Below, piece by piece: positions 1 to 11,177 of a stretch of 64,000 nt of DNA; position 1 is the stretch's first letter, and each line of letters starts with the position of its first letter. Both the position numbers and the translations under genes were made by a program. The DNA is from Cotesia glomerata (Eukaryota > Arthropoda > Insecta > Hymenoptera > Braconidae): assembly GCF_020080835.1 (NCBI RefSeq), contig NC_058165.1, positions 16,919,915 to 16,983,914 of the forward strand, read 5' to 3'. Under the pieces are notes generated by a model. The model worked only from the letters and a program-made list of their open reading frames with translations. It did not search any database and was not told where the DNA came from.

Positions 1-147
1 GCCGAAAAATATTTATTAATACAGAGAATAGCAAAAATACAAAAATTTACATGCTTAAAACAAGTAAAATAATATTTTAATTCAAGAGTGGCGCCATACT
101 TGGAATAAGTCGGTAATATCTTGAACCAATGTTACCGTCTATCTAAA

Positions 148-240
148 CTTATTTATTTATTTATTTCTTTACATCAAGACCCAACAGCAATTGCCAATAA
201 CAGGGTCACGAGATAATAACTTTAACGTCCTTTTACAAGA
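148..240 (-). mobile_element. 3' end remnant of a non-LTR retrotransposon
   Basis: Read on the minus strand, this stretch ends in four to five AATA units (about 149-167), a tail style common for non-LTR retrotransposons, preceded by a short conserved-looking 3' UTR. It lies downstream of the minus-strand ORF1 and endonuclease remnants at 440-1491 and may be the 3' end of the same element, but most of ORF2 is missing between them. Assignment to the same copy is inference. Confidence 0.35.
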
Positions 241-439
241 TTATATTACATATAAAAGAAAAGGTATAAACAGCAATGTTTTAATGCACTTGCATTTTGA
301 GAAAATGAAAAGAAAAGAAAAAAAATAGGAAAAGAAAAACAGAAAAATTTGTGTTTTTTAAACATCTGTATAAATTTGAAAACTTAGCTAAAAGAATTTA
401 AATTGGTAATGATACATTATTTAGTTGAATTATACAATT

Positions 440-606
440 TAATATCGAAAATCTCTAGGAAAAAATGTTTGAATTAAGCCAAGTTTCATTTAAAACACAG
501 ACGTTACACTCAACAGACATTATTACAATATATTGTTCCAAGTTTTGACTCAAGGCTACAAGCGTTGCAACAATAAACTGAGAAGTGTTTAATAAAGAAT
601 TTAATA
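440..606 (-). pseudogene. start of ORF2 endonuclease of a non-LTR element, decayed
   Basis: Translating the minus strand directly after the ORF1 stop gives a short stretch that reads like the beginning of an apurinic-type endonuclease: a SLLNTSQF-like opening, then a VCVLNETWLNSNIF block, in which the ETWL motif is typical of the second conserved endonuclease block in Jockey/CR1-like elements. A stop follows soon after and no further ORF2 sequence is found before about 240. The position immediately after ORF1 matches the usual ORF1-ORF2 order. Identification rests on a short motif seen by eye. Confidence 0.45.
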
Positions 607-609
607 GAG

Positions 610-1491
610 TTATTTTATTCCAGGAGCTTGTTGAAGTTGTTCCAGCTTCAGAGGATGTTTGACGATGGTCGGCTGCCCATTTCTCGTCACTATCCGCAGA
701 TTTGTCTCTCCCAGTTCCTTCCGACGACGCAATTCTGTGACCATAGCTTTATGTTCTTGACGCTGACGGAGAGTGCGGTCTTTCGCAATTGATATTCGCG
801 TAAAGACTTCAGGAAGTTGGCCTAAGCGCTTCACTTCGGTGATTTTCTGCACAAGTGTATCAGAGTGACTAGGTTGACTAAAAATGATTTTGAGAGGCCT
901 TGGAAGAGACAGAGCAGGCGAATATTTACCAAGGCAATGAACATTTACTGGAGCGAGATCGATTTGTAGGGCAGCATTTAAATCCATGATGACTAAGATC
1001 AGCTTGGTTTCTCTGATCATGACTAGGGTCCTTGGATTCCTGGAGACCGAATACAACAACGTTGCTGCACCTGCTAATGCGATCTTCAACTTCTGTGAGA
1101 ATCGAAGCCTCCGTTTCGCTGCGGGTAGTTTGAATTATGCCAGCCAATAAGTCATGAGCCAATGACCCAATGAGTCAATAGAGACAGTGTTTTTGGTTAT
1201 GTCAGCACAGGCTGTGTCAAGACGATTTTTTATTGACTCATTGTCCGACTCAATCGCCGCCACCCTGTCGCTAAATTTTGCAGACAGTTCTTCAAAATCA
1301 ACACGAAGTGCATCAACGCTCGCTTTCACCGGGTCAAAGATCTTTAATGAATCTTCGTAAATTTCTTTTCTAAGTGTAACGTTTTCTAAGCAGAGCATTT
1401 CCCTTATGTCATCCAATGAAATAGCTTTTTCTTTATTCACGGCCGAAAGCACGTACTTGCTACTTCTGTTGGGAATCAGAAAGACCGACAT
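610..1491 (-). pseudogene. ORF1 protein of a non-LTR retrotransposon, frameshifted
   Basis: Three overlapping minus-strand frames (1491-1135, 1162-926, 1089-610) together read as one ORF1 protein with two frameshifts, near 1150 and near 1020. The N-terminal part is rich in charged heptads (predicted coiled coil, KASVDALRVDFEELSAKF). The middle has the SNVVVFGLQES strand typical of ORF1 RNA-binding cores, and the C-terminal part carries PRPLKIIF, a KDRTLRQRQ helix and RRKELGETNLRIVTRNGQP, a combination I associate with arthropod ORF1 proteins of the CR1/Jockey type. The likely N-terminus, a PHD-type zinc finger, lies at 2695-2901, displaced by later insertions. The copy is dead. Its original job would have been retrotransposon RNA binding. 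Confidence 0.7.
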
Positions 1492-1834
1492 TTATGCTTT
1501 GGTAGGGGCGCGCATGCACGCTGCTCTAGTGCGCTGGAAGAAACTAGTTGTGCACTGAATTGATGTACGAGGCAGCGAAAAAAAGGTATTCACCAGAGCT
1601 GACGCGGTTTATTGTGCACTCAGGCCTAACCTTAAAATTGCTTTTGTGGGTTCTTATGTCGTTGTATGTTGAAATTTATAATCTAAAAAATTATATCGAG
1701 TGAAAAATAATAAAAATTTTGAAAAATGAATGCGTTATCATCATCAAAAGGAAATTTTAAGGAATTTCGATACGGAAGCTAATCTAATTATAAGAACAGA
1801 TACGTTACCTAAAAAGTCTGCAGATAAATATTTA

Positions 1835-2190
1835 CACAGAAAGAAAGGTTCACTTGAACCAAGAAAATATTTTTCTTCCTAATTATTTTCTTGACACAAG
1901 AAATTTCACTTATTCCAACAAAATTAATTCCCTTGCTTCAAGAAATACGTGTCTTGATCCAAGACAATTTATTTAAATCAAGAAAATTTTCTTGTTTTGA
2001 GAAAATTTCTCTCTTGTTCCAAAAAATTAAGTTCTTGACAGAAGTAAATTTTCTTGTCTTGAGAAAATTTTTCTTTTGCTCCAAAAAATTAAATATCTTA
2101 ATAATAAATTTTCATTAATATTTTTATTGACGAACATGTCAAATGGGAAGATCAAATAATATTGAATCATTTTTTTTCATTCATTATTAA
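1835..2190 (-). mobile_element. MITE family F1 (caagaaaa-rich), truncated, reverse
   Basis: The segment starts TA-CACAGAAAG and is the reverse complement of the right end of the F1 MITE seen complete at 22450-26028, sharing the repeated CTTGA...CAAGAAAATTTT phrases. It is truncated near 2190. It is one of the pieces separating the ORF1 N-terminus (2901-2695) from the rest of ORF1 (1491-610). The TA flank and CACAG terminus fit a Tc1/mariner-type MITE. Confidence 0.55.
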
Positions 2191-2414
2191 TAATTTTTAT
2201 AATTCTTATAGTTCATGTACTGGTAATAGTTGTGATGAAAAAGAAAATATGCAATAATTAATTAAAAATAGTTGACAAATTACTCGAAATAATTAAAATT
2301 CTGATAAAATTAATGATTTTAATGTATTTGAGTAATCAAAAATTAATAAAAATAAGACTATTCAATTGAATTAATTTAATTTTAAAAAGTTACTATTATT
2401 TTTGTCTATTTAGA

Positions 2415-2694
2415 TGAAGTCGATACCCGCCCCCGACCAGCCGCACTCGCTTCGCTCGTGTCGCAAATGTCGGGCGAGCATCGACAACATACTAAGAACA
2501 TTTAACTGTAACCTTAATTGATTTGTAAGTCAGCGTACTTTCAGCCGAAAATAAAGAAAAATAGTATACACCACACGGGCAGAAAGTTTGAGAGCCCTGA
2601 ACTGCGCGCCATGATGCCCTCGGCTTCGCCTCGGGCATCATGGCGCACAGTGCAGGAATCTCAAACTTTCTGCCCTTGTAGTGTAATATACTAT
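2415..2694 (-). mobile_element. GCGNAGC hairpin element, half copy
   Basis: Two GC-rich stem-loops lie in AT-rich DNA. The first (about 2427-2475) has its apex at 2449-2455. The second (about 2577-2680) has arms of about 42 bp with apex GCTTCGC at 2623-2629, i.e. GCGAAGC on the minus strand. The element ends with GTAATATACTAT at 2683-2694. Between the two hairpins lies a GTACTTTC linker and AAAAATAGTATAC, both recurring in other copies. It interrupts the minus-strand ORF1 reading frame exactly at 2694/2695, so it is an insertion. The other half of the element is not found here. Same arrangement as 9676-11095 in opposite orientation. Confidence 0.7.
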
Positions 2695-2901
2695 CTTAGG
2701 ACCACAACACTTTTGAAACCCACCTGTCTGCAGCACATTTTGGGCTTTTACACAACCCGGGTGGTACAGAGCTAGACATTTGTTGCAGTTGACAGGTTCA
2801 GTTGTGACAATGTTACTGCCACAACCTTTACATTTTTTAGGCGTAAACGGGCTACTGCCCTGTGATCCAATACTTAGTTTAGGAGGCATTTTACTAAACA
2901 C
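2695..2901 (-). pseudogene. ORF1 N-terminus with PHD-type zinc finger, interrupted
   Basis: Minus-strand start ATG at 2901 leads into KCKGCGSNI, VNCNKCLALYHPGCV and FQKCC, a Cys/His spacing of a PHD-like zinc finger as found at the N-terminus of ORF1 in several arthropod non-LTR families. The reading frame runs into the terminus of a hairpin element at 2694 and its natural continuation appears to be the coiled-coil ORF1 at 1491-610. The finger probably contributed to nucleic-acid or chromatin binding in the parent element. That the two pieces belong to one copy is inferred from order and strand. Confidence 0.65.
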
Positions 2902-3329
2902 TGACTGGAAGTGACACTCTTTTCAAAAGTACACAATGACACAAACTGTATAAATGATGCCAAAAACAGTGATACACGTAATGATTATACTGCAGCCAGT
3001 ATACTATAGTATATCGATACGCCGATAAGTCAGGTGATAACAAAATTATACTATTGTAATGATGATAATATTAAAGTTGGAACTAGTTCACTAAGTCAAC
3101 TGGAGGCAGCGCCTCGTGCGCTAGCAAAATTATGGTAACTTGAAATTTTATGGTTATTTTTAAAATAACTAAGATTCAAATATTTTGATTAATGATACCG
3201 CAGGCTGAGATGGAAATGACCGTGTTATTATCACAATGTCACCTCTGAGAAGCAACGAAGCGAATAATATCAAACAGTATGATTTAGGCATACACTGAAA
3301 ACTATGAAATGCAAGATAATGTGAGAGAA

Positions 3330-3540
3330 CTTTTACGCTGTTGTTAGTTGGACGCCACCTTTTTGAGTTTTCAAGAGAAAGAAATTCTTGAGCGAAGTTG
3401 TATATATCTTATTTTAAAACAACCAAGTTTCTTGATTCGAGAATCAATTTCTTAAGTTAAGAGAATTGAATTCCTTAAAACAAGAATGACATTTTGAAAA
3501 AAAATTTTTTCTTGAATCAAGTAATTTTTTTATCAGTGTA
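3330..3540. repeat. F1-like MITE fragment
   Basis: Contains several TTCTTGA.TC(A)AGAA phrases in alternating orientation and ends near TTTATCAGTGTA, resembling the caagaaaa-rich F1 MITEs elsewhere in the window but too diverged to place ends. Confidence 0.35.
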
Positions 3541-4412
3541 CTAAATATACAGTCCGTTTGAGTAACTATTGGGATAGGTCTGTGCAGACGAAATGATAAA
3601 AGTTGAGAATTTGGGTCAGAAAAATTAAGCTCCAACAATAGCAGAAGACAATAGTGTCCAGTGACAGACATGATAAATCGGAATTATGGGGATGTGACAA
3701 TTCAATGCGTCTGTATCAGTCATGTCAATCCTCTACTGTATATCCAACACACAACAGACAGAAAAAATAAGGGCAAGTGAAGTATTAACTTTTTGAAGGA
3801 GTTTGGGTGACCACGCCTGTTCTTTATTGTCTGGCTATCGTCCACGATGAAGAAAACGCTAGCAACTAAATAGAAAGAAAAATAAATATATATAAAGTAA
3901 AGCGGACAAAAAATATCGTCAGAGGGTCACAACCCTTACGCGCAAAGCTAGAAAACGGATTACTTTTCTTAATGATTCTAGTTCTGTAGTTGAGAAATTG
4001 GGAAAATCACGAGTTAGTTTTCTTTAAAAGTTACCGAGTTGTGACTTGGCTAATTTATATTAATATTTTTGTTTGCAGGCCGAAGAGTAATAAAGAATTT
4101 TACTTCGTTTTTTATTTTCTGAAGCCTGGGATCAAAAATTGTAGTAAAATGTAAAAAGCTGATGGACTTTTTTTAGAGGATTTATATCAGTAATATCGAG
4201 TTAAGCCGGCAAAAATTTTATGACAGTGCTGTGATGTGACAGGGCGACGGTCTCATAAAAATTGAATTTTGCACGGTCTAGCCAAAAATATAACAAGATC
4301 TTTGTGTGAAAAATTTTTTTAAGTTATGATTTGAGGATAGAATTTAATTAATTAAATTTTAATAATTTAAAAAAATAAAGGAGAATTTATAATTACAAAT
4401 AGTTAATAAGTA
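3541..4412. other. AT-rich stretch without recognisable feature
   Basis: No coding potential, RNA gene or recognised repeat seen. Short ORFs here are low-complexity chance frames. Confidence 0.5.
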
Positions 4413-5959
4413 GATACAATAAATTTTTATATTTGATCACGATTTTTTGATACTTTAGGGCAGCACCGCCACCTACTTTTGCTGAGAAAAAAATTTTCTT
4501 ACCTTGAGAAAATTTTTCTCTTGAATATTTGATACCCATTTTATATTATTTTAGCGTGCAATTATACATATTGAATGAAAAAAAATGATGAAATATTATT
4601 TGATCTTACCATTTGACATGTTAATCAATAAAAATATTAATGAAAATTTACTTCTATCTTTATATTTAATTTTTTAGAGCGAAAGAGAAATTTTCTCAAG
4701 ACAAGAAAATTTACTTCTATCACGAACTAAATTTTTTGGAGCAAGAGGCTGAATTTTCTCAAAACAAATAGTATATTACATACCTAGGCCAGTAAAATAA
4801 GAAAAGTCTCAGATCACATGTAATTGTTGGCCGAGGCGAAGCCGAGGTTAACAAACATGTGGTCTGAGGCTTTACTTTTTATTGGCCAAGGTTTGCATAC
4901 TATTTTTCTGCTCGACGTAGCCGGAATGTGGCAACTTTGTTTAGCGCAGCGGCCAGAAAGTTGCCACTTTCCGGCCGGAGGGCAGAAAAAGATTTTCTTG
5001 CTCTCCTACCCGAAAGTACGCTCTTTCTGGACGCATTTTACTCCAGAAAGAGCAACATTTGTGGCTCGTTTTGGCGCATGCGCGCTACGCATATTTTCTG
5101 GCCGGGAAGCACAGAACCTCGCTTTTTTTCATATTTTCGTGGCGCGAGTTTCATCTGTCTAACAGTCACAACATCGTCTGTATGTAACATGTCAGCGCAT
5201 AAGCTAACCAGAAAATGTCAAAGAAATAAAAAATAATTTATAAGTAGATTATTATTAATGAACTATTTAATAATAACACTACACAAATGATTTATATAAA
5301 AAGTTTATACAAAATAAAATATAAAAGTTTTGTGGACTTTATTAATTTAATAAATAAAAATTAATTTTTAATTAACTCAAAAAAATAAATTCTGTTATTA
5401 GAACGAGTTTAAATATTTGTGCCAAGTTCTGTGCACTTTGAATTAGAACAGTTGTTAGTAAATGTTAAAATAACTTTTTTTTTTTTTTAATTTATTAATT
5501 TTTACTTTTTTTTTTATGTCCGCCCCGATCAGCAAAGCCTCGGCTTTGCAAAAGTCGGGTGGCACCCCCCTCGCGCCCGGCAAAACCTCAGCTTCGCCTC
5601 AGTTTTGCAAAACCCCTTCCACGGAGTTGCGTACTTTCGGGTGGAGAGCAAGAAAAATAGTATACAACCCACTACCAGAATGTTGGATGCCCTGACGTAT
5701 GTGATATGATGGCCTCGACTACGCCTCGGCCATCATATCCCATACGCCAGGAAATCCAACTTTCTGGCCTTGGGTCGTAATATACTATTCTTGACTTAAA
5801 TAAATTTTCTTGGATCAAGATACGTATTTCTTAAAGCAAGAGAATTAATTTTGTTGAAATAAGTGAAATTTCTTGTGTCAAAAAAAAAATTTTTTTTCGC
5901 TCAAGAAAATAATTAGGAAGAAAAATATTTTCTTGGCTCAAGTGAACCTTTTTTCTGTA
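4413..5959 (+). mobile_element. MITE F1 copy interrupted by a hairpin element
   Basis: The left part (about 4413-4767) and right part (5789-5959) are contiguous in the F1 copies at 22450-26028 and 60866-61487; here they are separated by the hairpin element at 4768-5788. The left end is truncated; the right end is near TTTTTTCTGTAT at 5950-5960. Comparison with other copies suggests about 6 bp (the gaagat of the F1 consensus) was lost at the insertion point. Confidence 0.65.
4768..5788. mobile_element. Complete GCGNAGC hairpin element (1.02 kb)
   Basis: Bounded by perfect 12-bp inverted ends ATAGTATATTAC (4768-4779) and GTAATATACTAT (5777-5788). From the left: stem-loop A with apex GCGAAGC at 4836-4842, then stem-loop B with apex GCGCAGC at 4944-4950. 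From the right, in mirror orientation: stem-loop D (arms around 5700-5740, near-perfect) with apex near 5718, and GC-rich stem-loops at about 5525-5620 with GCTTCGC at 5591-5597. The centre (about 5230-5510) is AT-rich and holds no ORF. Boundaries are fixed because it splits an F1 MITE whose uninterrupted sequence is known from other copies in the window. No transposase is encoded, so it is non-autonomous. Family not recognised. Confidence 0.75.
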
Positions 5960-6850
5960 TAAATATACTTTTCTTCCAAAAAATTTTTATTAATACCCAA
6001 AAAATATTTAGTTAAAAAATATTGAATCAACTAAGAAATTATTTTCCAATAAATAAATAAATTGATCAATAGTTAATAAATTCTTCTATCAGTGTATTGG
6101 ATAATATCCAGGTACGCCCTTTTGTAGGACCGCACATACATTAGGTATAACACTAGATATTAACAGCGAGATTAGATCGATAACAAAACTATGTTAACTA
6201 CCCATCAACATTTTAGCCGCTTCCTTTACTAATTGCCTGGTGTGTATTACATACTATATTCATCCAACATATAATATATATAAAGTACAATGTAGATATT
6301 ATACCGTATAAAACAAGTTAACAACCATCAGCTCCAACATTTCCCCAGACTCAGACTCAAACCCAGTCTTCCTCGCCGTTTAAATAATACCGTAAGCCGC
6401 TGAAAAATAATAATACGATTGCTCGACTCAAGTCGACCGAAATAATTAATACTTCATGTACTGTACCCGTTTATGTAAATATAAAGCATGTAGATTAAAT
6501 TTATCGCTGTAATACGGATAATTAATTGAATTTTATCTGAAAGTTCGGGAGGGCTGGTTTGTTATGACGATTAATGATTATTCAAAGGGTGATTGCGGAT
6601 TAATGACTCGCTCGTGAGTTTACGATTTTTAGGAAGCAGCGGATGAATGATGGATGTTGTATAATTATTTTTATTTATAGTGACAATGTGGAGGATTGTT
6701 CAAGAGAAAAATTTGAGGGCAGTTGATTGTTAATTTTAATGAAATTTTCAGGATGGTATTTTTATTTACTACATGCGAGAAAGACTACACTTGGCGTAGC
6801 CTGGTGGTGATTTTTGGAACATTAAGAGAAACTTGAGATTTTTAATAAAA
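5960..6850. other. Probably unique sequence, no gene seen
   Basis: Moderate complexity, not obviously repeated elsewhere in the window, no long ORF, no recognised RNA. Possibly intergenic or intronic host DNA. Confidence 0.4.
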
Positions 6851-7692
6851 ACTAGCAACCTTGCAGTCACTATGTGACTGCTGTGACTTGTAAATTATAA
6901 ATAAATAAAATTTTGCTTTATTAAATAATAAATTTTGTTGAATTGCACTGTACTTTCTTAAATATTGACGTTTTTAAAGATATAAGCTCATTCCGATGTT
7001 ACACTCATCAAAAGCTTTCATTTAAGTACCCGCATGCATTTTTGACATATTTTTCATACATACATTTATATAATACATATAAATATATAAAATATATGAA
7101 AAAGTGATGTGGGTACTCAAATAAAAGGTCTTGACGAGTGTAATGTCAGGATGAGCTTATATCTTTAAAAATGTCAATAGTTCACAAGATACAAGGCCAT
7201 TTCTTAATTAATGAAAATTAATTTAGCATATATTTATATATATAATATATATTTTGAAGATATAAGCTCATCCTGATGTTACACTCATCAAGAGCTTTCA
7301 TTTGAGTACCCACATGCATTTTTGATGTATTTTTCATACATACATATATATAATATACATAAATATATGAAAAATTGATGTGGGTACTCAAATGGAAGGT
7401 CTCGATGAGTGTAATGTCGGGGTGAGCTTATATCTTTAAAAATGTCAGTAGTTGACAAGATATAAGGTCATTTCTTGATTATGTATCTAGAGATAGAACA
7501 TTTTCGAATGCAGCCTAAATATTTATTATAATAAATTGACCATCGGTGAGAATGATATAAAACCTTGAAAAGGCATAAATTCAAGTCAAGACCTTTACAA
7601 TGACACTAAATTTCACTAAAAAAAAAAAAAAAAAAAAACCGATTTTATCATATGACTATTCTGGAGAAAAAATTTTTCTTATTCTATTAACT
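6851..7692 (+). mobile_element. Repeat family F3 with internal foldbacks
   Basis: Begins ACTAGCAACCTTGCAGTCAC and contains two successive foldback units (about 6978-7205 and 7250-7470) built on the phrase gagtacccacat...atgtgggtactc around an (AT)n core, then ends near a poly-A run and tatgactattctgg. A reverse copy with the same order of landmarks lies at about 19222-21494. No ORF. Class uncertain; ends are set by comparison of the two copies. Confidence 0.55.
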
Positions 7693-9675
7693 TATTCGAA
7701 ACTACTTTTTTCGATGCGGTTGCCACAATATCTCAAGTTCTAATTAGCCGATTTACTTGAAATTTGGCATGAATATTTTTTAAATATCTCTCTATCGTAT
7801 GAATCAAGAAAAAATGAAAATTTGAAATTTGTAAAATTTTAAAAAATTCGACAAAGCTAAAAAATTAGTAAAAGAATCGACCTTTATTTTTGACTAGCCA
7901 CCACTTTATGAGAAAAAAATTTTGTTTTGTAAAAAATGGATAGTAAAAATATTAAAGATGCACGAACGAACTATGAGGATAATGACTTAGTCCGCTCGGC
8001 CATCATGCCGCTAGGAACCATAACTATTAGAGATTCAAGAAAATTAAATTTCCTACAAAAAAAGGTCTCTTATTATTTTCTTGTATTTTTAATATTTTAT
8101 CTGTAATTTTGAATTTAATTCTGTACTATAAATCTCTATCTAAATAATCTGTATGAAGAGATTATAGAAGAATTTTTCGTAAAGAATTAAAATAAAAATT
8201 ATGCGTGAATTATTAGAGGTACGAAAAAATTGATAAGATTATTTGTAGAAAACCAAATTTTCTTCAAAACAAGTCTCTTACAAATTTTTCATATTTTGTA
8301 TATTTAAGTCAGAATTTAAATTCTACATTCATAATAAAGCTTTTTTGTAATTTAATTTTTACTCTATAATTATTTTTAAGTTCACGTCCCAATTCCGGAC
8401 AAGGGTGTCCTAATTATTGAACCAACTAAAAATCTGACTAATTATTGAATTAATTCAAACTAAATATCTCGAGGCAAAAATGAAATTTTCCCGAGAATAC
8501 TTATCTTGAATCAAGTAATTTTCTTCTAATGTATGAAAAAGAATAATTAAGAGAGTTTTAATTGAAAATAATCCGGGTCGCGAAACTAAAAATCATAATA
8601 AAATTCCTTTTGATAAAAAATGTTGAGAATTATGCTCCAGTGCCGTGAATTTCATTAAAAATGAAAGAGGAAATCAACGTGGGGTTTATAAGCATTCTAT
8701 TATTAATAGAAAATAGCTGGCAGGTAGACCAGAATCTAAACCCGAAGCTAAAGCTGAAGAAGTTGAATAGACGGGATCGATGCTCGCTTGGGTCATGGTA
8801 AGTGTCAATGTATCACTTACACATAAAAGTTATAAATAAAAAAGGGAACTCAACTGTAGACTCTAGACGTATAATCTTCATCAATTTATCTCACGATTTA
8901 CGTGTTTATTATTTTCCGATATTGAAAGCTTTTAAATCTATTGCCGCTCGGGGCTCAAACTTATTTTGTTTGTGTAAACACATTGCGTAATTCGAGGAGA
9001 TAACCCGAGTCGAAATTTAGAGCCTATATAGATCCCTCTAACCCGAAATAGATCCGACTGAGAGCCCTGTAGTCCTTTAACTCCGACTTTGAACCCAGGG
9101 GTCCTAACATTCACCGAGAGGTCCGATTTTGAACCCTCAAGTTCGACAATATCTGTCTTTTAATATTAATAAAATTCTACTAATTATTTTTAAAATATTT
9201 ATGATGATAAAAAAAATTAAAGATTAAAAAAATTTTTTTTTGCTAAACAACTCAGAATCGTCCAAAACGGGAAGATCAGTAAAAAAAATTTTTTAATTTA
9301 TCAACGCCAACAGGGCGTAATTCAAAGGTATATGCCCTTTTGGTTTTATAAAAATTTTTCTGAAAGTCAAAAGGGCGTATAAAGAAAATTATGTTTTTTA
9401 TTATAAAACATGAAAATAATGCAGCATCGCAGAAGTAATATTATAGAACTGGTGAAAAATGAAAAATTAAACTATAAAAAGGAGTAAAATGAGCAACGAA
9501 AAAAATTTTTTTTTAATTTTCTTAAAATTGTCAAATTTTTTAGTCAGTTTTATTTGACTCTATTTGAAATTCGCGAAAATTACCCAATTTTTTTCTCTTT
9601 TCTTATTTTGAAGCTATTTTGTAAGATTCAAATCAAGAAAAAATTAACTCTTTTAAAAAATGACTATGATGATTA
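7693..9675. other. AT-rich stretch, no gene; short dispersed repeat at about 9000-9170
   Basis: No coding region is supported. Around 9000-9170 a series of phrases of the type TCCGACTTTGAACCC recurs, and a similar series occurs at about 15560-15770 (CTCCGACTTTGGACC), suggesting a dispersed repeat of unknown type. The rest is low-complexity. Confidence 0.4.
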
Positions 9676-11095
9676 ATAGTATATTACACTACACAGTAAA
9701 AAAATTTTCGTAAAATTTAACATAAAATTTTGTGTAGATGTTTTTTTTACATAAAATTTATGTTAATTCTACACAAACGGTTTGTATTGATCAATCCATC
9801 CATTTTTTAACACACTCAAGTGTTAATTCAAAGTAAAACTACACTTTTTTAATGTTACTGGCCAACCAACACAAAATTTATGTTAAAGAATTCTTCATAT
9901 ATAGTCACGTATGCCACACAAGATAGACATGTAAATGTGATAGCTTCAACGTCATTTTAATTTAGTGGATTTTAATTTGTGTCATTACGTAAAATACTTA
10001 AATGCAGCTAATAAATATACAATTGTAGTGTATAGCAATTAAAAACTAAGTAAATAAAGGGTAATTTATATTAAAACATCCGATAACAGAATTGTAACCT
10101 TAAAATTCATTACAAGGTTAATGTCCTTTCTAGTGTGAATCTAGAAGACAGAATAAATTTTAAATTATGAGAAAATAAATAAAATAAGAAAAATTATAAA
10201 TTTTATGATTATGAATCTAGCAGACATGTTGATTTTTTTTGACAAATTATTTACAAGTTAAAAAATACTTAAAAAAAATTACACGAATAATTCTTCAAAT
10301 TTTCTACAAGTGAAATTTTTTTTTTTTAATTTTTTTGTAATAATTTTTTCATTAAAAAAAATTGTAAAAATTTTCAGATGTCGGCTAACTTAATTTTCAT
10401 TTATTTTTTTGAATTAGACAAAAAAATAAATAATTGAAATTAATAAATTATTAGAAAATAAACTTACAGTTTTTTTAATTTCCTACATGTGCATTTTTCC
10501 TTTAATTTATTATTTTCAATTGCTCATGTATTTTTTTTAATCACAAAATATATATATATTTAAATTATTAGTAAAACTCACATATTTGACAGCTGATCTG
10601 AGTAACACAAAGAAAAAGTTACAATCAACACTTTATTTGTGTTATGGATAACATTTAAGTGTGTAGAAATCCGAGAATCAGCCAATGAAAGTTTTAACAT
10701 ATTTTTGTGTTACTTTTAACACAGAATTATGTTGATTTCATCAATACAAACATTATGTGTAGAATTAACATAAATTTTGTGTAAAAAAATCATCTACACA
10801 AAATTTTATGTTAAATTTTACGAAAATTTTTTTACTGTGTATTAGGGCAGAAAGTTTGAGATTTCTGCACTGCGCGCCATGATGCCCGAGGCGTAGCCGA
10901 GGGCATCACGGCGCGCAGTTCAGAACTCTCAAACTTCTGCCCGTGTAGTGTATACTATTTTTCTTTATAGCCGGTCGAAAGTACGTAAAATATTTCATGT
11001 ACTGTATCGAGAAAAAATTGATGCCTGCCCCCGACATTTGCGGCACGAGCGAAGCGAGTGCTGCTGGTCGGGGGGGGGGGGGGGCAGGCATAAAA
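9676..11095 (+). mobile_element. GCGNAGC hairpin element, half copy, split by a MITE
   Basis: Starts ATAGTATATTACACTAC (9676-9692), is interrupted by the MITE at 9692-10839, and resumes at 10842 with the same AGGGCAGAAAGTTTGAG stem as 2577-2680. First apex GCGTAGC at 10891-10897, second apex GCGAAGC at 11049-11055 inside a stem flanked by cccgac and a 14-base G run (around 11070-11085). The linker between them (GTATACTATTTTTCTTTATAG, then a GAAAGTAC block) matches the other copies. It is the mirror image of the half copy at 2415-2694. The far end is not defined. Confidence 0.7.
9692..10839. mobile_element. Mariner-type MITE with long terminal inverted repeats
   Basis: CACAGTAAAAAAATTTTCG at the left and its inverse at the right (ends at CTGTG 10835-10839), flanked on both sides by TA (9690-9691 and 10840-10841). 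The inverted repeats continue for roughly 100 bp. No transposase ORF. Inside, about 10245-10400 is a reverse copy of the short F4 repeat (gatgtcggctaac). TA duplication and CAC-start termini fit the Tc1/mariner group. Confidence 0.75.
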
Positions 11096-11177
11096 AAAAT
11101 CTAATGTAAAATCAAATAAAAAATAATTAAAAAACATTTTTTTTTTAAATTTTTAGATTAAATAAAACTGAAATTTA

